In this document: one piece after another, positions 54,105 to 64,000 of the stretch
Layout: every line of letters begins with the position of its first letter
Position numbering within the stretch: position 1 is the stretch's first letter
Assembly (NCBI GenBank): GCA_002049455.2
Contig: KV918770.1
Span: 248,001 to 312,000 of the forward strand
Source of the DNA: Porphyra umbilicalis
Taxonomy: Eukaryota; Rhodophyta; Bangiophyceae; Bangiales; Bangiaceae
Length of the DNA stretch: 64,000 nucleotides
Direction: 5' to 3'
Notes under the pieces: generated by a model
What the model was told of the DNA's origin: nothing
What the model saw: only the letters and a program-made list of their open reading frames with translations
Databases searched by the model: none
Position numbers and translations under genes: made by a program

Positions 54105-54694
54105 AAGGGGTCGCCGTCCCGGCGGCCGAGAGCCAGGGGGGGCGGGCCCGCCAGAGTGGGGCAGGCGGGCCAGGACAGCTAGCCGCCGGGCTCCCCAGTG
54201 TGGGGCCCGGGTGCTGCCCCGGTCCTCGCCAGCGATGGCGGCCCCGGATCGTGGGGGCGCCCTTCGCCGGGGCAAGGGGGTACGCGCCGTTGCCGTATGG
54301 TGGACACGGCCGCGGGAGCCAGGGGTGCTGCCGCGTGTCCGGCGCGGGCCCGCTAACCGTGCCCGGCGGGCCAACAGGGGGGCGGGTGCCCAGTATGGCA
54401 TCCGCCCGCCCCCCCCACCTGGGGGGCTGTCGCGCGGCCCCCCCCCCCGTGGGGAGTCGTCCAGGGGGAGTGGCCCGCGGGGTGGGGCTGAGGGGGCCCG
54501 GGGTAAGGGCCCCGGTCCCCACACAGGGGCTCATAAAAAGGGGGTATGCGGGGGTTAGACGGGGACGCCGTCCACTGCCGACCGTCACCGTTCCCCCCTC
54601 CACCGCTACTCAAGTTGAGAGCCTCCCCCCGCGTTCCTCACCGCGCAGGGCACCCCCCTCCCCCTCGCCGCCCCCCTTACTCGGGCGCGGCGCT

Positions 54695-57040
54695 ATGGTC
54701 TCCTCGCGGTCGACTGCAGTGCCGCTGACCGAGGAGATGGCTTCCGCAAGTGCGGGGCGCGCCACGCCGGCGCCGAGTGGGACGCCGGCGTCGGCCACGG
54801 CCAAGTCGGGCAGCCCTGCGGCGGGATCCCCGCGGGTGGGCGGGGCGCCGGGGAGTATAGGCGCCCCCAAGGCCAAGGCCTCGACGGCGGCCACCCCGCG
54901 GGTTGGCGGGGCGGCGGCGTCGGCACCTGCCACGCCGGCCGGCGCCAGCAAGTCAAGTGGCGCGGCCGTGGCGGCGTCCCGGGGCAAGGCAGCCCGCCAG
55001 GCGCGCCAGGCCAACGCCGCGCCCCCGAGCCGGGAGTCGTCGGCGGCGGGGAGTCAAGCAACCCAACCGCCGCCTCCCCCCCGCCGGTCCAAGTCGTCGG
55101 CGGGGTCGGCGTCGGCCTCCCGCGCGTCAAGTGCGCCGACGCGGTCGGCCGGGGAGGTCGCGGTCGGGTCCCTCGCGGTGCCGGCGCGCGTGCCGCTGCC
55201 GCCCAGCCGGCCGGCCGCTCCCCCGGCGGCGGCAGCGGAGATGGGCGAGGCGGGGGATGATCCCATGGAGCAGGAGTCCCCCCCGTTGGTGCCGCGCCGG
55301 GAGCGCCTACCGGCAGTGGGGGAGGCGGGGCTTGCGGAGCCGGGGGCGTTGGTTCAGTGGACGCCCCCGGCTGCCCCCAGTCAGATGGGGGAGTGCCGCT
55401 TGCGGGCGCTTTACTTGGCGATCCCGCTGCCCAAGCAGGGCCCGGCTTGGCAGCGCTTGCTGGCGCGCCACCCCGTGCAGTACGAACTGCCTGCCGGGGT
55501 GGCCACGGACCTCCCCGCCCTACAGGAGGCGGGGGACGCGCCGTGTGTGGAGCGCGTGGCCGCGCGCCTGGCCAATGTTATGGACGGGGCCACCGCCGAC
55601 GACGTGCCGCCCGTCGTGGCGTGGGAGTGGGCGTGTTGCTCCCCCCCGTACTTGGGGGAGACGGACCCCCACTTCCACCACCAGGACGCCCGCACAGAGC
55701 ACCGGGTGCGGGAGGCGTCGGGCATCCTGGTGCGGGCCTCTCAAGTGGAGAGTTCCCAGGTCAACACCTCGACGCGGCGGGCATACTACGTCCCGACGCC
55801 GTCCTGGTGGTCGGCCATGGAGGTGCCCTTCGGGTTCCCGGCCCGGATGCCACGCATAGTGGCCTACTTTGGCACTGCGCTCCGCCGGGGGAAGTCTTCC
55901 CCGGAGGCGGCCATCCTCGCTACCCAGTGGGTGCTGGAGGTAGTGAGGGTGTGGTATGCCTCCGCCCGGACTAAGGGGTACCTCTGGCACCTGCCAGCCG
56001 CCATAGTGGGGCGTCTGGTGGGGCTCCGCCTCGCCAACGTGGCGGAGGGGGCCGGCCCGGACGCGCACGCCTACCTCAGCGAGTTGCTGGACCTTCACCA
56101 GTCCTTGGACTGGAAGGCGGCCGGGCCCTACCTGGCCCGCTGAGTTGGCGGGGAGGAGGGCGAGGCGCCTCTGGCGTTTGTCCACTGTGACACACGCCTG
56201 GTGGCCGGGCTCATAGGCCTCCGTGAGGGCCTGGGTGACCTGACCTACCCCTACTCGGCAGGGGTAACGGCGACGTCGCCCCCACCGAACTCGGGTTGGG
56301 GTGCGCCGGGGGCCAGTGCCCCCCAGCAGCGCAAGCGTATCCGAGGTACTGTCGAGCGCCCCCCTGCTCGTGGGGGCGCTGTCCGGCGGACCACCCGGGC
56401 GGGGGCATCCCCCGCTGGGCGGTCGGGCCGTCCGACGTTTGCCCCGCCGGGGGTGCCGTACTACCCGCCCCTTGGGGCGGGGCAGAGCCTCAGCTGGGGG
56501 TACGTCACCCCGCCGTGCGCCCACGCCTTGGCGATTACCTACCCAAGTGCGGCGGGGGCGCTGAGTGTGGCCCATGGGGAGCCGATTGTTGCCTCCCTGG
56601 TGGACACCCTGGCGTAGTTCACCCGGGCGGCGGGGTCCGTACTGCGGGACACCTCGTCCCCCCGGTCTGCCGCAGCCGCGCAGTTCCTGGTGGACACCAC
56701 CCCGAAGGCCATCGGGTACCAGATGGCCTCCCGCTTGGAGGGGCATGGCCAGCGGGTGGCGGCTGGGCCCGCCGGGACTTCGGCGGGCGGGGGCCCCAGT
56801 CTGTTCCCGTACGCCGGGGAGCCTGCGGGCTCAGCCGCGTCCTACCATGGGGGCGGCTAGCCCTCCACTGGTGGGGGGTCCTCCGCGGCGGGGGCGGCAC
56901 CGAGTAGGGTGCCGCGCTCGTCGTGGGGGCCGGGCCCCTCGGACCGGGGGTCGGCCCAGGAGTACCCGGACCATTCGGGTTACGACCAGTTTGGGGGGTA
57001 CGTCCGCGACGACCGCCCGCACTCGCCGGGTAGGGAGTAG
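54695..57040 (+). pseudogene. ORF-B: large unrecognised ORF antisense within gypsy-2
   Basis: ATG 54695 opens 482 codons to TGA 56141-56143. The same frame resumes to TAG 56615-56617, TAG 56858-56860 and a final TAG 57038-57040 (781 codons in all). About 215 residues of Ala/Ser/Pro/Gly-rich leader precede a balanced, probably globular part (ECRLRALYLAIPLPKQGP, AARLANVMDGATADDVPP, WEWACCSPPYLGETDPH, RAYYVPTPSWWSAMEVPFG, QWVLEVVRVWYASARTKGY). After the TGA come AFVHCDTRLVAGLIGLREG and a basic segment. The tail is Gly/Ser/Tyr-rich (GYDQFGGYVRDD). All three premature stops fit CGA-to-TGA or CAG-to-TAG. It sits between pol and the 3' LTR, convergent with pol, like the antisense genes of maize Grande-type elements. 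Function unknown. Confidence 0.7.
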
Positions 57041-57177
57041 GTACCCAGGTTTGAGTGGGGCGCCGGGGCGCTCAGTGAGGGGCGACCCGGCCCCCGGTGG
57101 GCTTGTCCCTTGTTGGGTTGGATCTATTGTCGGGGGTGTGTGGGAGGGGTACCCCGTACTGGGGGTTGTTAGTTGTT

Positions 57178-57861
57178 TTATACCCTTCCTCTCGTTGTGA
57201 GCCGGTGCCGCACACAGTGCTGGCGGACCTTCTCAGCCGGGAGGTCCTCCACATAGTGCCAGGAGTCCTCCCGGGGTCCATACCCGAACCACCTGACCTT
57301 GAGCATGAGTCGCTCTTGGTCATCGTACCCCTGTCCGACAAAGCGGTCGAAGACAGCCTCAATCGGTTTACTGGCCGATGAGCGGAGGGACGGGACCCGC
57401 CACGCGGCCAGTGCCCGCGCCCACGCCGGGTCCCCCTCGGGTGGTTCCGGGGCCCGGGTGGCGTGGTTCCCATTGATGGTCCGGATACCATCGTCACTTT
57501 CGATGGTAAGCCGACGCCCGTCTGTCTTCAAGATCTGAAAGGGTCCCAGTGTCTTGAAGACGAGCTTACCCCCCTGGTTCTGGTGGGAGTTCACGAATAC
57601 CCAGTCTCCGACTTGGAGTGCTTCGCGGCGAGTCTGCACGCGCTTGTCGAATGCTCGTTTGTACCGGGCCTGTGCCTTCTCCATGGTCTCCCGTACTAGG
57701 GGGATAAGGGAGTCAAGGCGCTGGAGGAAATTCTCCTTGGCTCGCCCGGGGGTTATTATCTCCCCGGTGTCGGTACCCGCTGTAAGTCGCTCGAGGGCCA
57801 CGGGAGTAAGCCGTCGGGGGCTTACGAACGCAAAGGGGATCTGCCCGGTGCTACTATGCAC
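57178..57861 (-). pseudogene. Gypsy-2 integrase C-terminus and chromodomain
   Basis: Open segment following a frameshift at about 57855. HSSTGQIPFAFVSPRR completes the integrase; QARYKRAFDKRVQTRREALQ, VGDWVFVNSHQNQGGK and LGPFQILKTDGRR form the GPY/F-type module. PIEAVFDRFVGQGYDDQ with LKVRWFGYGPREDSWHYVED is chromodomain-like (aromatic and EDSW positions kept). Chromodomains steer integration to marked chromatin. The pol stop is 137 bp from the end of ORF-B. Confidence 0.85.
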
Positions 57862-59411
57862 TTGCGAATTGTAAGCCGTTACTACCAGGCTTAAGTATCG
57901 GGACCACGTCTACGTGGTCACTGACGTAGTGGCGTAGTTTCTTAACTAAGGTCTTATTAAACCGTTCGACCTGCCCATTAGTTTGTGGGTGGTAAGGGGT
58001 GGCATAGTTAGTGTCAATACCCAGGGTCTTGAGTACCCCTTGCCAGAGTACGGCAGCGAATTGGGGTCCGTTATCCGATAGAACTGAATCGGGGATCCCA
58101 TAGCTAGCAACCCACGTGTCGAGGAACGCGCTGAGAACATCCAGAGCCGTGATGTCTCGAAGCGGGACCGCCCGAGTGACCTTAGTAAATCGGTCACAAA
58201 TAACTAAGATATACTCATATCTTTCGAGGGTCCTGGGCAGGGGGCCAAGTAAGTCAATGGCCAGCGCTGCGAAGGGTTCCGGCGCGGGGAACAACCTCAC
58301 GAACGCTTTACTCTGCGTACCCATGAGCCGGTTCTTAGCACAGGTCGGGCAAGCTGCCGCCCACCCGAACGCATCCATCGCCAGCGAAAGCCAGTAGTAT
58401 TGGTCCCGCAGGGTCTGGTACATGCGCGTCCCACCTGGATGCGCGGCCAAGGGGGAGGAGTGCTCCGCCCGTAATACGTCCTTGACTAGGGACTGGGGGA
58501 CCAGTACCTGCTGGGTCCCCTCGCGGTGTCCGCGACGGCACAACAACCCGTCTGCGTTCTCGTAGAAGCGCGTGGGGGTGAAGGTGTCAAGTAACTTCTT
58601 GACCCCCCGACAGAACTCGTCTGTCGCCTGCTTCTGGACTAGTTCGCCCAGGGGTATGCGGGCAGTCTCCCTGTTCTCGGGGAGTCGGGGGTCGAGTACC
58701 GCCCCCGATCGAGTGTTCACCCCGACTGTGGGGATCTCCTGGGAGATGGGTCCTGTGTCCAGCCCCTCAGTCGGGATGCGGGACAGAGCGTCGGCCACCG
58801 CATGTTGGGGGCCGGGCTTGTACTCCACATCATAGTCGAACTCCGAGAGGAGGATGCGCCAACGATTGAGTCGATTGTTGGTGCAGGCCGTCGTGGTTAG
58901 TATCCACTTCAGTGCCTTGTGGTCACACCGGATGAGGAACTTGGTGCGTTCGATGTACGGTCGTAGTAAACCGACCGCCCACACCACACCTAGTCCCTCA
59001 ATCTCGGTGACGGTGTAGTTCTTCTCCGCCGGTAGTAGGCCCTTACTGAAGTAGCATACGGGCAGGTACTTGCCATCGGGTTGCTGCTGTAGTAGGCAGC
59101 ACCCTATCTGGTCGTAGCTAGCGTCCACATCGATGATGTACTTCACCCTCCTTGCGCGGTATCGCAAGGATGGGCGGGTGGCATAGCTGTTCGCGTAGTT
59201 TGTCGAACGCGTTCTGTTTCTCCGGAGTAGGGGGACTCAACAGCTTCGGAAGCTTTACGCTGTTCAAGTTGTTCAGCGGCTTCGCGGTCTTAGCGAAGTC
59301 TACCGTGAACCGACGGTAGACGTTGCACATCCCCAGGAAACTCCTAAGTTGGGTTTGGGTCGTGTGGGAAGCTGGCCTTCTTGATGGCCTTGAGGTTCTT
59401 CTCGTTAACAC
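57854..59411 (-). pseudogene. Gypsy-2 RNase H and integrase core
   Basis: Two open pieces joined by a frameshift near 59150 (59411-59118 and 59167-57854). RT connection: LRSFLGMCNVYRRF. RNase H: DVDASYDQIGCCLLQQ, VTEIEGLGVVWAVGLL, RCDHKALKWIL and VADALSRIP. Integrase HHCC: HSSPLAAHPGGTRM and CPTCAKNR. DDE core: ALAIDLLGPLP, SVLSDNGPQFA and YHPQTNGQVERFNK, all three acids present. A further frameshift at its 3' end leads into the chromodomain segment. Confidence 0.9.
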
Positions 59412-61074
59412 TCAAGCGTCCTGGCCGTACTACATGGCCAAGGTACTCCACCTCATTAGTAAAGAGGTGGCACTTCTGTGCCTTGAGTGTGACCCCGTGC
59501 TTCCCGAGTAAGGTGAGCACCGTGTCCAAGTGGGACAGGTGCGACTCGGCATCGGCGGAGAAGATGATGAGGTCGTCTAAGTAGACGAGCACATTCTGCC
59601 ACTTGACTCCGGATAGGATCATGTCAATAGCCCGCTGGAAAGTGGCAGGGGCATTGCACAGGCCAAACGGAAGACGCGTACACTGGTACGTCCCACAGTG
59701 GCAAGGGATTGCCGTCTTCGGCTTATCTTCTTCGGGTAGGGGGATCTGCCAGTACCCCGCGTTGCAGTCCAACGTGGAGAAGAACTGTGCATCCCCTAAG
59801 GAGTCGAGGCAGTCGTCCATCCGGGGTAGTGGATACGAGTCGCGTACTGTGCGCTCGTTCAACTGCCGATAGTCGATGCAGAACCGAGGACTCCCATCGG
59901 GCTTCGGGATGAGTACCACCGGGCTAGCCCATTCACTCTGGCTGGGCTCTATAACTTCGAGCTTGATCATTCGGTCGACTTGGGCCTTGATGAGTTCCCT
60001 AGTTCGGGGACCCATCCGGTAGGGGTTGAGCCGGACGGGCTTGGAGCCCGGCTTCAACTCGATCCGGTGCTCCGTGGCCTTGATGGAGCCCAAGTGCCCA
60101 CTCCAGAGGGCTCGGTGCTTCTCCAGTAGGGCGAGCACTTGAGGCCGCAGCCCCTCGGGCACGTTCCAAGTATGAACGTGGGGCTCCTCCACGGGGTCCG
60201 TTGCGTTGGGCGCGGTGGTCGGACTGGGGCTGAGTGCAGCCCAGTCCTCTCGGGATATGGCGGCTACCGTACCGGAGTAGGCCGACATATGCCCCATGAC
60301 CATGCCCTTGAAGAGCCGCTTACTCGTGTTCCCCGTATGGGTTACCTCCACCCACCACGTCTGGTTGGCGGTGCAGTCCATGGTGCCAGTTGCAACATGC
60401 ACGCGGTGGCGCTCATACACCCGATGGCGCTGGGTGATGACCCCATTCCCTTGGAATGACGTCTGTACTGGGACGTATCCCCCGGAACTCGGGGGTATAA
60501 CCACCTCGTGTGCTAGGTGCACCTTGGTGTCCGCCTCACTAGCGGTCCCCGACTGGTGTTGGTCCGCCCGGGCATACGACACCGTCTTACCCCGACGGAG
60601 GATGGGGACCCTACATCCGTTTAGTAACCGGATGTACGCCTTGAACCTGCAAATGTTGGGGACATGGACGTCCGTGTAGTCGGTCCCTAGGAGTAGGGGG
60701 ACCGACATGCCCGGCATTACCCCACACGTGACTGGGGTGGAGTAAGTGCCGACTCGCACCGTAAGAGTCACGGTGCCCGTGATGGGGAGGAGTCCCCCAT
60801 TCAAATCAAACAACTGGGCGGTCGCCGCGTCTAAGGGCGCCACCTCCATCTCCGGGGGGAGTAGCGCATCCCGTACAAGGGAGACACACGACCCCGTGTC
60901 GACTATGACGCGGAGAGCTAGCTCACGCCCCGCGTCCAGCCAGACGCGACAGGCCACCTGGTAGTTGGACCCCGTCAGGATGGCCACCACATTCTGGCCG
61001 CTGACCCCCTTCGGGAGGGGTGTGTCCCGGTGGCGGATCCCCTTTGGTCGGGATAGGATGCGTACTGGCATCTT
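59344..61074 (-). pseudogene. Gypsy-2 protease and reverse transcriptase
   Basis: First ATG 61074 (the frame is open from 61098), in a different frame from gag and 56 bp past its stop, so expression would need frameshifting, reinitiation or splicing. Protease: LRVIVDTGSCVSLVRD (DTG active site) and VPLLLGTDY. RT: LNPYRMGPRTRELIKAQV, PDGSPRFCIDYRQLNERTV, FFSTLDCNAGYWQIPL and NVLVYLDDLIIFS, with the three catalytic Asp kept. A frameshift around 59350, after LKAIKKASFPHD, breaks the link to the RNase H part. Confidence 0.92.
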
Positions 61075-61130
61075 ATCCACGTCCCGGGTTGGGTCCACCG
61101 GTTGCCGCGGGGAGGGCCCAACACCGGTGG

Positions 61131-63386
61131 TTACTCGTTTCCCTCCTCGGACTCAGAGGTGGTGGTGGGTCCGCACTCGGGCTCGGTCTGCGGTTCCCCC
61201 TTCTCAAGCGGCGTCGACTCCTCGCCGCTTGAGCTGGAGTCCTCGTGGGGCGTGGCAACGGCTACTCGCCGGCCCGCTCGCGGGGTATCGCGGGAGCCCG
61301 AGGACGTCCCAAAAGGGGACCACCGACTAGCTATGGCCAATCGGTCGCGTAGGCGTGCGTCCAAGTCGGGGCACACCTCGGCCCAATGGCCCACCTTGCC
61401 ACACTGCCAGCAAGGGTACTCTTCCGACCGGGATTTGGGTCGGGAAGGCCCATCCCTCGGTCGGGAGCGGTAGCGCGAGTTGGTGTTGCCCCCGGGAGTC
61501 GAGCCGCCCGGAGTCTTGATTCGGGACCCATCGTATCGGGGGCCCGGAGTGGGGGCACCCACGGACCCGACGGTCCGGACAGGGGCGTTTCGCGGTTGAT
61601 AACCCCGCGTCCCCCCAGTGTCTCGTGGAAGGGCGGCCGCACGAGCTTGCCGCCGGAGACGGGCCTCCTCCGCGAGCGCTTCTCGCTCCTTGGTCCGCTC
61701 CTTGTGCTGCTCAAGTCGTAGCCACCGGTGTTCGTCGCCCTTAGTCTGGGCGACGCGAGCCAGCTCCGCCTTATTCATGCCAGGGGTGTTGCGCTCGCGC
61801 ACAGTGGCGCGCGCCGCGCGGTGGACACCTTCCAAAAAGCGCCCCTTGAGGGCGCCCTCCCCGTACATGAACCCGCACTCGGTGTTGAGGCGGCGGAGGC
61901 GCTCGGCGAAGGACAACTCGTCCTCGTCGTCCCGTTGGACCGCGACGTTCAGGGTCTCGACTAGAGTAGCCACCGAGGCCTCGTCGACGTGAAGCCGAAT
62001 CATCAAGTTGATGAGCTCCAAGTATGAAGTGACCTCGCCGGGGTTACCCGCCCGGCGAGTTGGCATAACCATCATCACCTCTGACTTGAGAGGTTCCTTC
62101 GTAAAGTCTTGAAGAATGTAGAAGGCTTCGCCTTCGGAGAGGTTGTTGTCGTCACAGGCCTTGGCAAACTTGCGCAAGAACTGGAAGACCTTGGCCGGGG
62201 GGGAACCATCCCACTCGTCGTTCACCCCGAAGGACTGAGCCACCTCATTTTTGCGCCGGGCCAGAGTACGGGCCTGGCGCCGCGTGTAGGCAACCGACTT
62301 GTTGTCTAGCGCGTAGGTCTCACAATAGAACATCACCCGGTAGTACGGGTGCTTCACCACAATCTTGGGCGGCACCACCCGAGTTGGTGGTGTCGGGGTG
62401 GTTTCAGTAGGCCACCTCCCAGCCTCTGGACCGGTCGCGGAGGAGAATTGCGTCGGGAACCCCGGGTCAATACGCCGGGGTAACTCTCGCGCCGCTCCCC
62501 CGCCTTGCACACCCTCCGCCGAGTCAGGAGTCGGTTGGGCCCTCGAGTCAATACCCCGAGTGCCCTCCCTCACCGTCGACGGCGGGGGGGTAGCACGGAA
62601 CGCACCAAGTAGGGCCGCAACTGCTGACTCGTCCCCCGAGCGGGAGACGTCAGTAGTCGACGACGACGACGAGTTGTCGCGTCGGCGCCAACGAGCAGAG
62701 CGTCGGGCTCGGCCCCGCCGCTCAGCGGGCCTGGGCGTAGAGCCCCTCAACATCGTAACTAGCCATCGGGTAACTTCGGACCGAGCGACCTCGGCCACGG
62801 CGTCTCGCCACTCGAGACCCGGGCCATCCCTGGCACCCCGTGAGCCTGGGGGAGCACGACTAGAGCTCCCTCCTGCAGGCTCCCGTGCCGATCCTGGCAT
62901 CGCCCCCCCCTCCCAAGCACCGAGAGGGGATCTCCCACCGGGCCCGAGGGCCTGGGGACCGATACCGTGGGTCCCGGCGCCGTGCTCAAGCGCCGGGGCA
63001 CCCTTGGCACTCCGTGAACCTGGGGGAGCACGACTAGAGCTCCCACCCACAGGTTCCCGTGCCGGTGGTGGTACAGACCCACCGCCCCACGTAGTAACGT
63101 CGGGCAGCTGTCCTGCGCCGAAATGAGTGCCAGCACCCGACAGGACCGCCTCGGGGTGAGTACTACCCGAGGACAAGCCTGCCGGGGGGCGAGTCCCAGT
63201 CGGATCCAGGCCCGGGGGCAAGGGTTGGAACAAAGTCCGCGCCCCGCGGGCACCCGCATCCGTGGTGCCGGCACTGGTGTGGCGATCGTCAACCGACGAT
63301 CCGCCTCCGGGGGGGGTAATCTCATCCGCCCCGGCACCAGGCACCTCGACACCAGGGGGGTCTCCATTCCCCCCCCCATCGGCCAT
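61131..63386 (-). CDS. Gypsy-2 gag polyprotein
   Basis: ATG 63386 (MADGGGNGDPPG), 751 residues without a break. An N-terminal 300-residue Gly/Pro/Ser-rich part repeats REP(A/V)GGSSSRAPPGSR. The capsid-like helical region includes YYRVMFYCETYALDNKS, FLRKFAKACDDNNLS, SYLELINLMIRLHVDE and ELSFAERLRRLNTECGFM. A basic linker precedes one zinc knuckle, CWQCGKVGHWAEVC (CX2CX4HX4C), and an acidic Ser/Glu tail. It would package the element RNA. The open frame upstream to 63449 is leader. It is the only intact ORF of the element and carries its own stop, so pol is not a simple in-frame fusion. Confidence 0.9.
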   Translation of the reverse strand: MADGGGNGDPPGVEVPGAGADEITPPGGGSSVDDRHTSAGTTDAGARGARTLFQPLPPGLDPTGTRPPAGLSSGSTHPEAVLSGAGTHFGAGQLPDVTTWGGGSVPPPAREPVGGSSSRAPPGSRSAKGAPALEHGAGTHGIGPQALGPGGRSPLGAWEGGAMPGSAREPAGGSSSRAPPGSRGARDGPGLEWRDAVAEVARSEVTRWLVTMLRGSTPRPAERRGRARRSARWRRRDNSSSSSTTDVSRSGDESAVAALLGAFRATPPPSTVREGTRGIDSRAQPTPDSAEGVQGGGAARELPRRIDPGFPTQFSSATGPEAGRWPTETTPTPPTRVVPPKIVVKHPYYRVMFYCETYALDNKSVAYTRRQARTLARRKNEVAQSFGVNDEWDGSPPAKVFQFLRKFAKACDDNNLSEGEAFYILQDFTKEPLKSEVMMVMPTRRAGNPGEVTSYLELINLMIRLHVDEASVATLVETLNVAVQRDDEDELSFAERLRRLNTECGFMYGEGALKGRFLEGVHRAARATVRERNTPGMNKAELARVAQTKGDEHRWLRLEQHKERTKEREALAEEARLRRQARAAALPRDTGGTRGYQPRNAPVRTVGSVGAPTPGPRYDGSRIKTPGGSTPGGNTNSRYRSRPRDGPSRPKSRSEEYPCWQCGKVGHWAEVCPDLDARLRDRLAIASRWSPFGTSSGSRDTPRAGRRVAVATPHEDSSSSGEESTPLEKGEPQTEPECGPTTTSESEEGNE

Positions 63387-63529
63387 CGACCCAGCCGGAC
63401 TCAGCCAAACCTGGCGTTGCGGGGCACCGCCCGCAGCGCTAGGCACCAAGGGGAGGAGATCCGACTAGGTTCCCCCTGAGGCGGGTTGGCGCACCGCCAC
63501 CACCCCGAGGAAGGTTGAGCTGCCTTCCA

Positions 63530-63546
63530 CCCCTGCTGCTCCACCA
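63530..63546 (-). promoter_or_regulatory. Gypsy-2 primer-binding site
   Basis: On the minus strand TGGTGGAGCAGCAGGGG follows the LTR end by two bases (TT); the same sequence follows the gypsy-3 LTR. It begins TGG, complementary to a tRNA 3' CCA end. It does not match the initiator-Met site (TGGTATCAGAGC) usual for many gypsy elements; the primer tRNA is not identified. Confidence 0.7.
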
Positions 63547-63548
63547 AA

Positions 63549-64000
63549 TGGTACAACACGCTCACCCCACCCCACCCAGTTGGGGGGAGGGCGAGCCAAA
63601 CCGTGTCGCCGGGTAGTCCTGTCGGGGAATACCCGCCCCGGAAGGAAACCCCGAAGAGCACTCACGCTCGGCGTCGACCGGGGGAAGGCGCCCCGAGCGA
63701 CAAACACGAGTTGTGTGACCGAAAGTTTACTGGCCCGCGTCAAAGGCCTCGAGGCGACACTCACGCCTCACCCTCTTATCCCGTCCGTTCCCCTCGGACC
63801 CTCGGAAAACCCTCCTCAGACACCCTCAAAGGACCCTCGGAAAACCCTCCCCAGACTCCCTCAAAGGACCCTCGGAAAACCGGTCTCAGACACCCTCAAA
63901 GGACCCACGGAAAGCCCTCTCCTCAGGGCCCACTGGGCTCATAACCCGGAGGACGGCCGAAGCTTCGAATACCGCCTTGAGTAGAGGCGGGGGGAAGGGT
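63549..64000 (-). repeat. Gypsy-2 5' LTR, 3' portion (runs off the window)
   Basis: Direct repeat of 53363-53814 with 9 substitutions and no indel. About 277 more bases of LTR are expected past the window end, then GGTAC or a variant and the remainder of the hAT element. Confidence 0.92.

Larger units (their letters stand above)
53363..64000 (-). mobile_element. Gypsy-2: Ty3/gypsy chromovirus with antisense ORF, runs off window
   Basis: Element on the minus strand, at least 10.6 kb here: 5' LTR from beyond 64000 to 63549, primer site, gag, pol with chromodomain, an opposite-strand ORF (54695-57040), polypurine tract, 3' LTR (54091-53363). The two LTR copies align without gaps over 452 bp with 9 differences (98 %). 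The 5-bp target copy on the left should be GGTAC (53358-53362). pol has three frameshifts, so the copy is defective despite its similar LTRs. Confidence 0.92.

Noticed and set aside
1-64000. CRISPR arrays, bacterial operons or phage genes
   Set aside because: No short regularly spaced repeats with unique spacers, no Shine-Dalgarno-led gene strings; all features are eukaryotic.

Overview
The window looks like a transposon-packed stretch of nuclear DNA from a GC-rich eukaryote. The signs are a nitrilase gene split by a GT-AG intron, an hnRNP-Q-type acidic-domain gene, Ty1/copia and Ty3/gypsy (chromodomain) retrotransposons, a PIF/Harbinger element, a hAT element, long poly-C/poly-G runs and several minisatellites. 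High GC, few introns and plant-like transposon families fit an alga; a bangiophyte red seaweed is my best guess, but that is inference and a low-confidence one.

Layout. 1-5.9 kb: repeats and low-complexity DNA with no supported gene. 6.0-7.3 kb (+): a two-exon omega-amidase/NIT2-type nitrilase. 8.2-10.4 kb (-): a convergent single-exon gene with four hnRNP-Q-like acidic domains and a Gly/Tyr/Gln-rich segment. 13.8-21.0 kb: an island with about 50 copies of GCGGCCGC that holds a decayed PIF/Harbinger element: a Myb/NAM-like ORF1 (+), a 99-bp minisatellite and a transposase (-) with one TAG and a lost catalytic acid. 21-28.9 kb: mostly anonymous, with a 235-bp tandem repeat. 28.9-30.5 kb: a foldback element. 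32.2-36.8 kb: an uncharacterised exon running in frame into a copia RT-RNase H ORF that lacks integrase, then a PPT and putative 3' LTR. 37.2-40.4 kb (-): a dead chromovirus pol (gypsy-1).

40.9-50.4 kb (+): an unrecognised protein gene (ORF-A) with an RGG-like tail, cut in two by a full copia element (43,424-49,231). That copia has a half-tRNA-iMet primer site, tRNA-like sequence antisense in both LTRs, and a 438-bp MITE in the 3' LTR only. 50.6-51.3 kb: a tandem repeat. From 51.3 kb to the window edge is a three-level nest: gypsy-3 (+) was hit by a hAT element at 52,110, which was hit at 53,363 by a 10.6+ kb chromovirus (gypsy-2, -). Gypsy-2 carries gag, pol and, between pol and its 3' LTR, a long ORF on the opposite strand (ORF-B).

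Only the nitrilase and the acidic-domain gene look like intact cellular genes. Most element ORFs keep their reading frame but carry stops that fit C-to-T change (CGA to TGA, CAG to TAG), as expected of methylated, silenced transposons. The most novel items are ORF-A and ORF-B, two large Ala/Pro-led proteins whose central domains I do not recognise.
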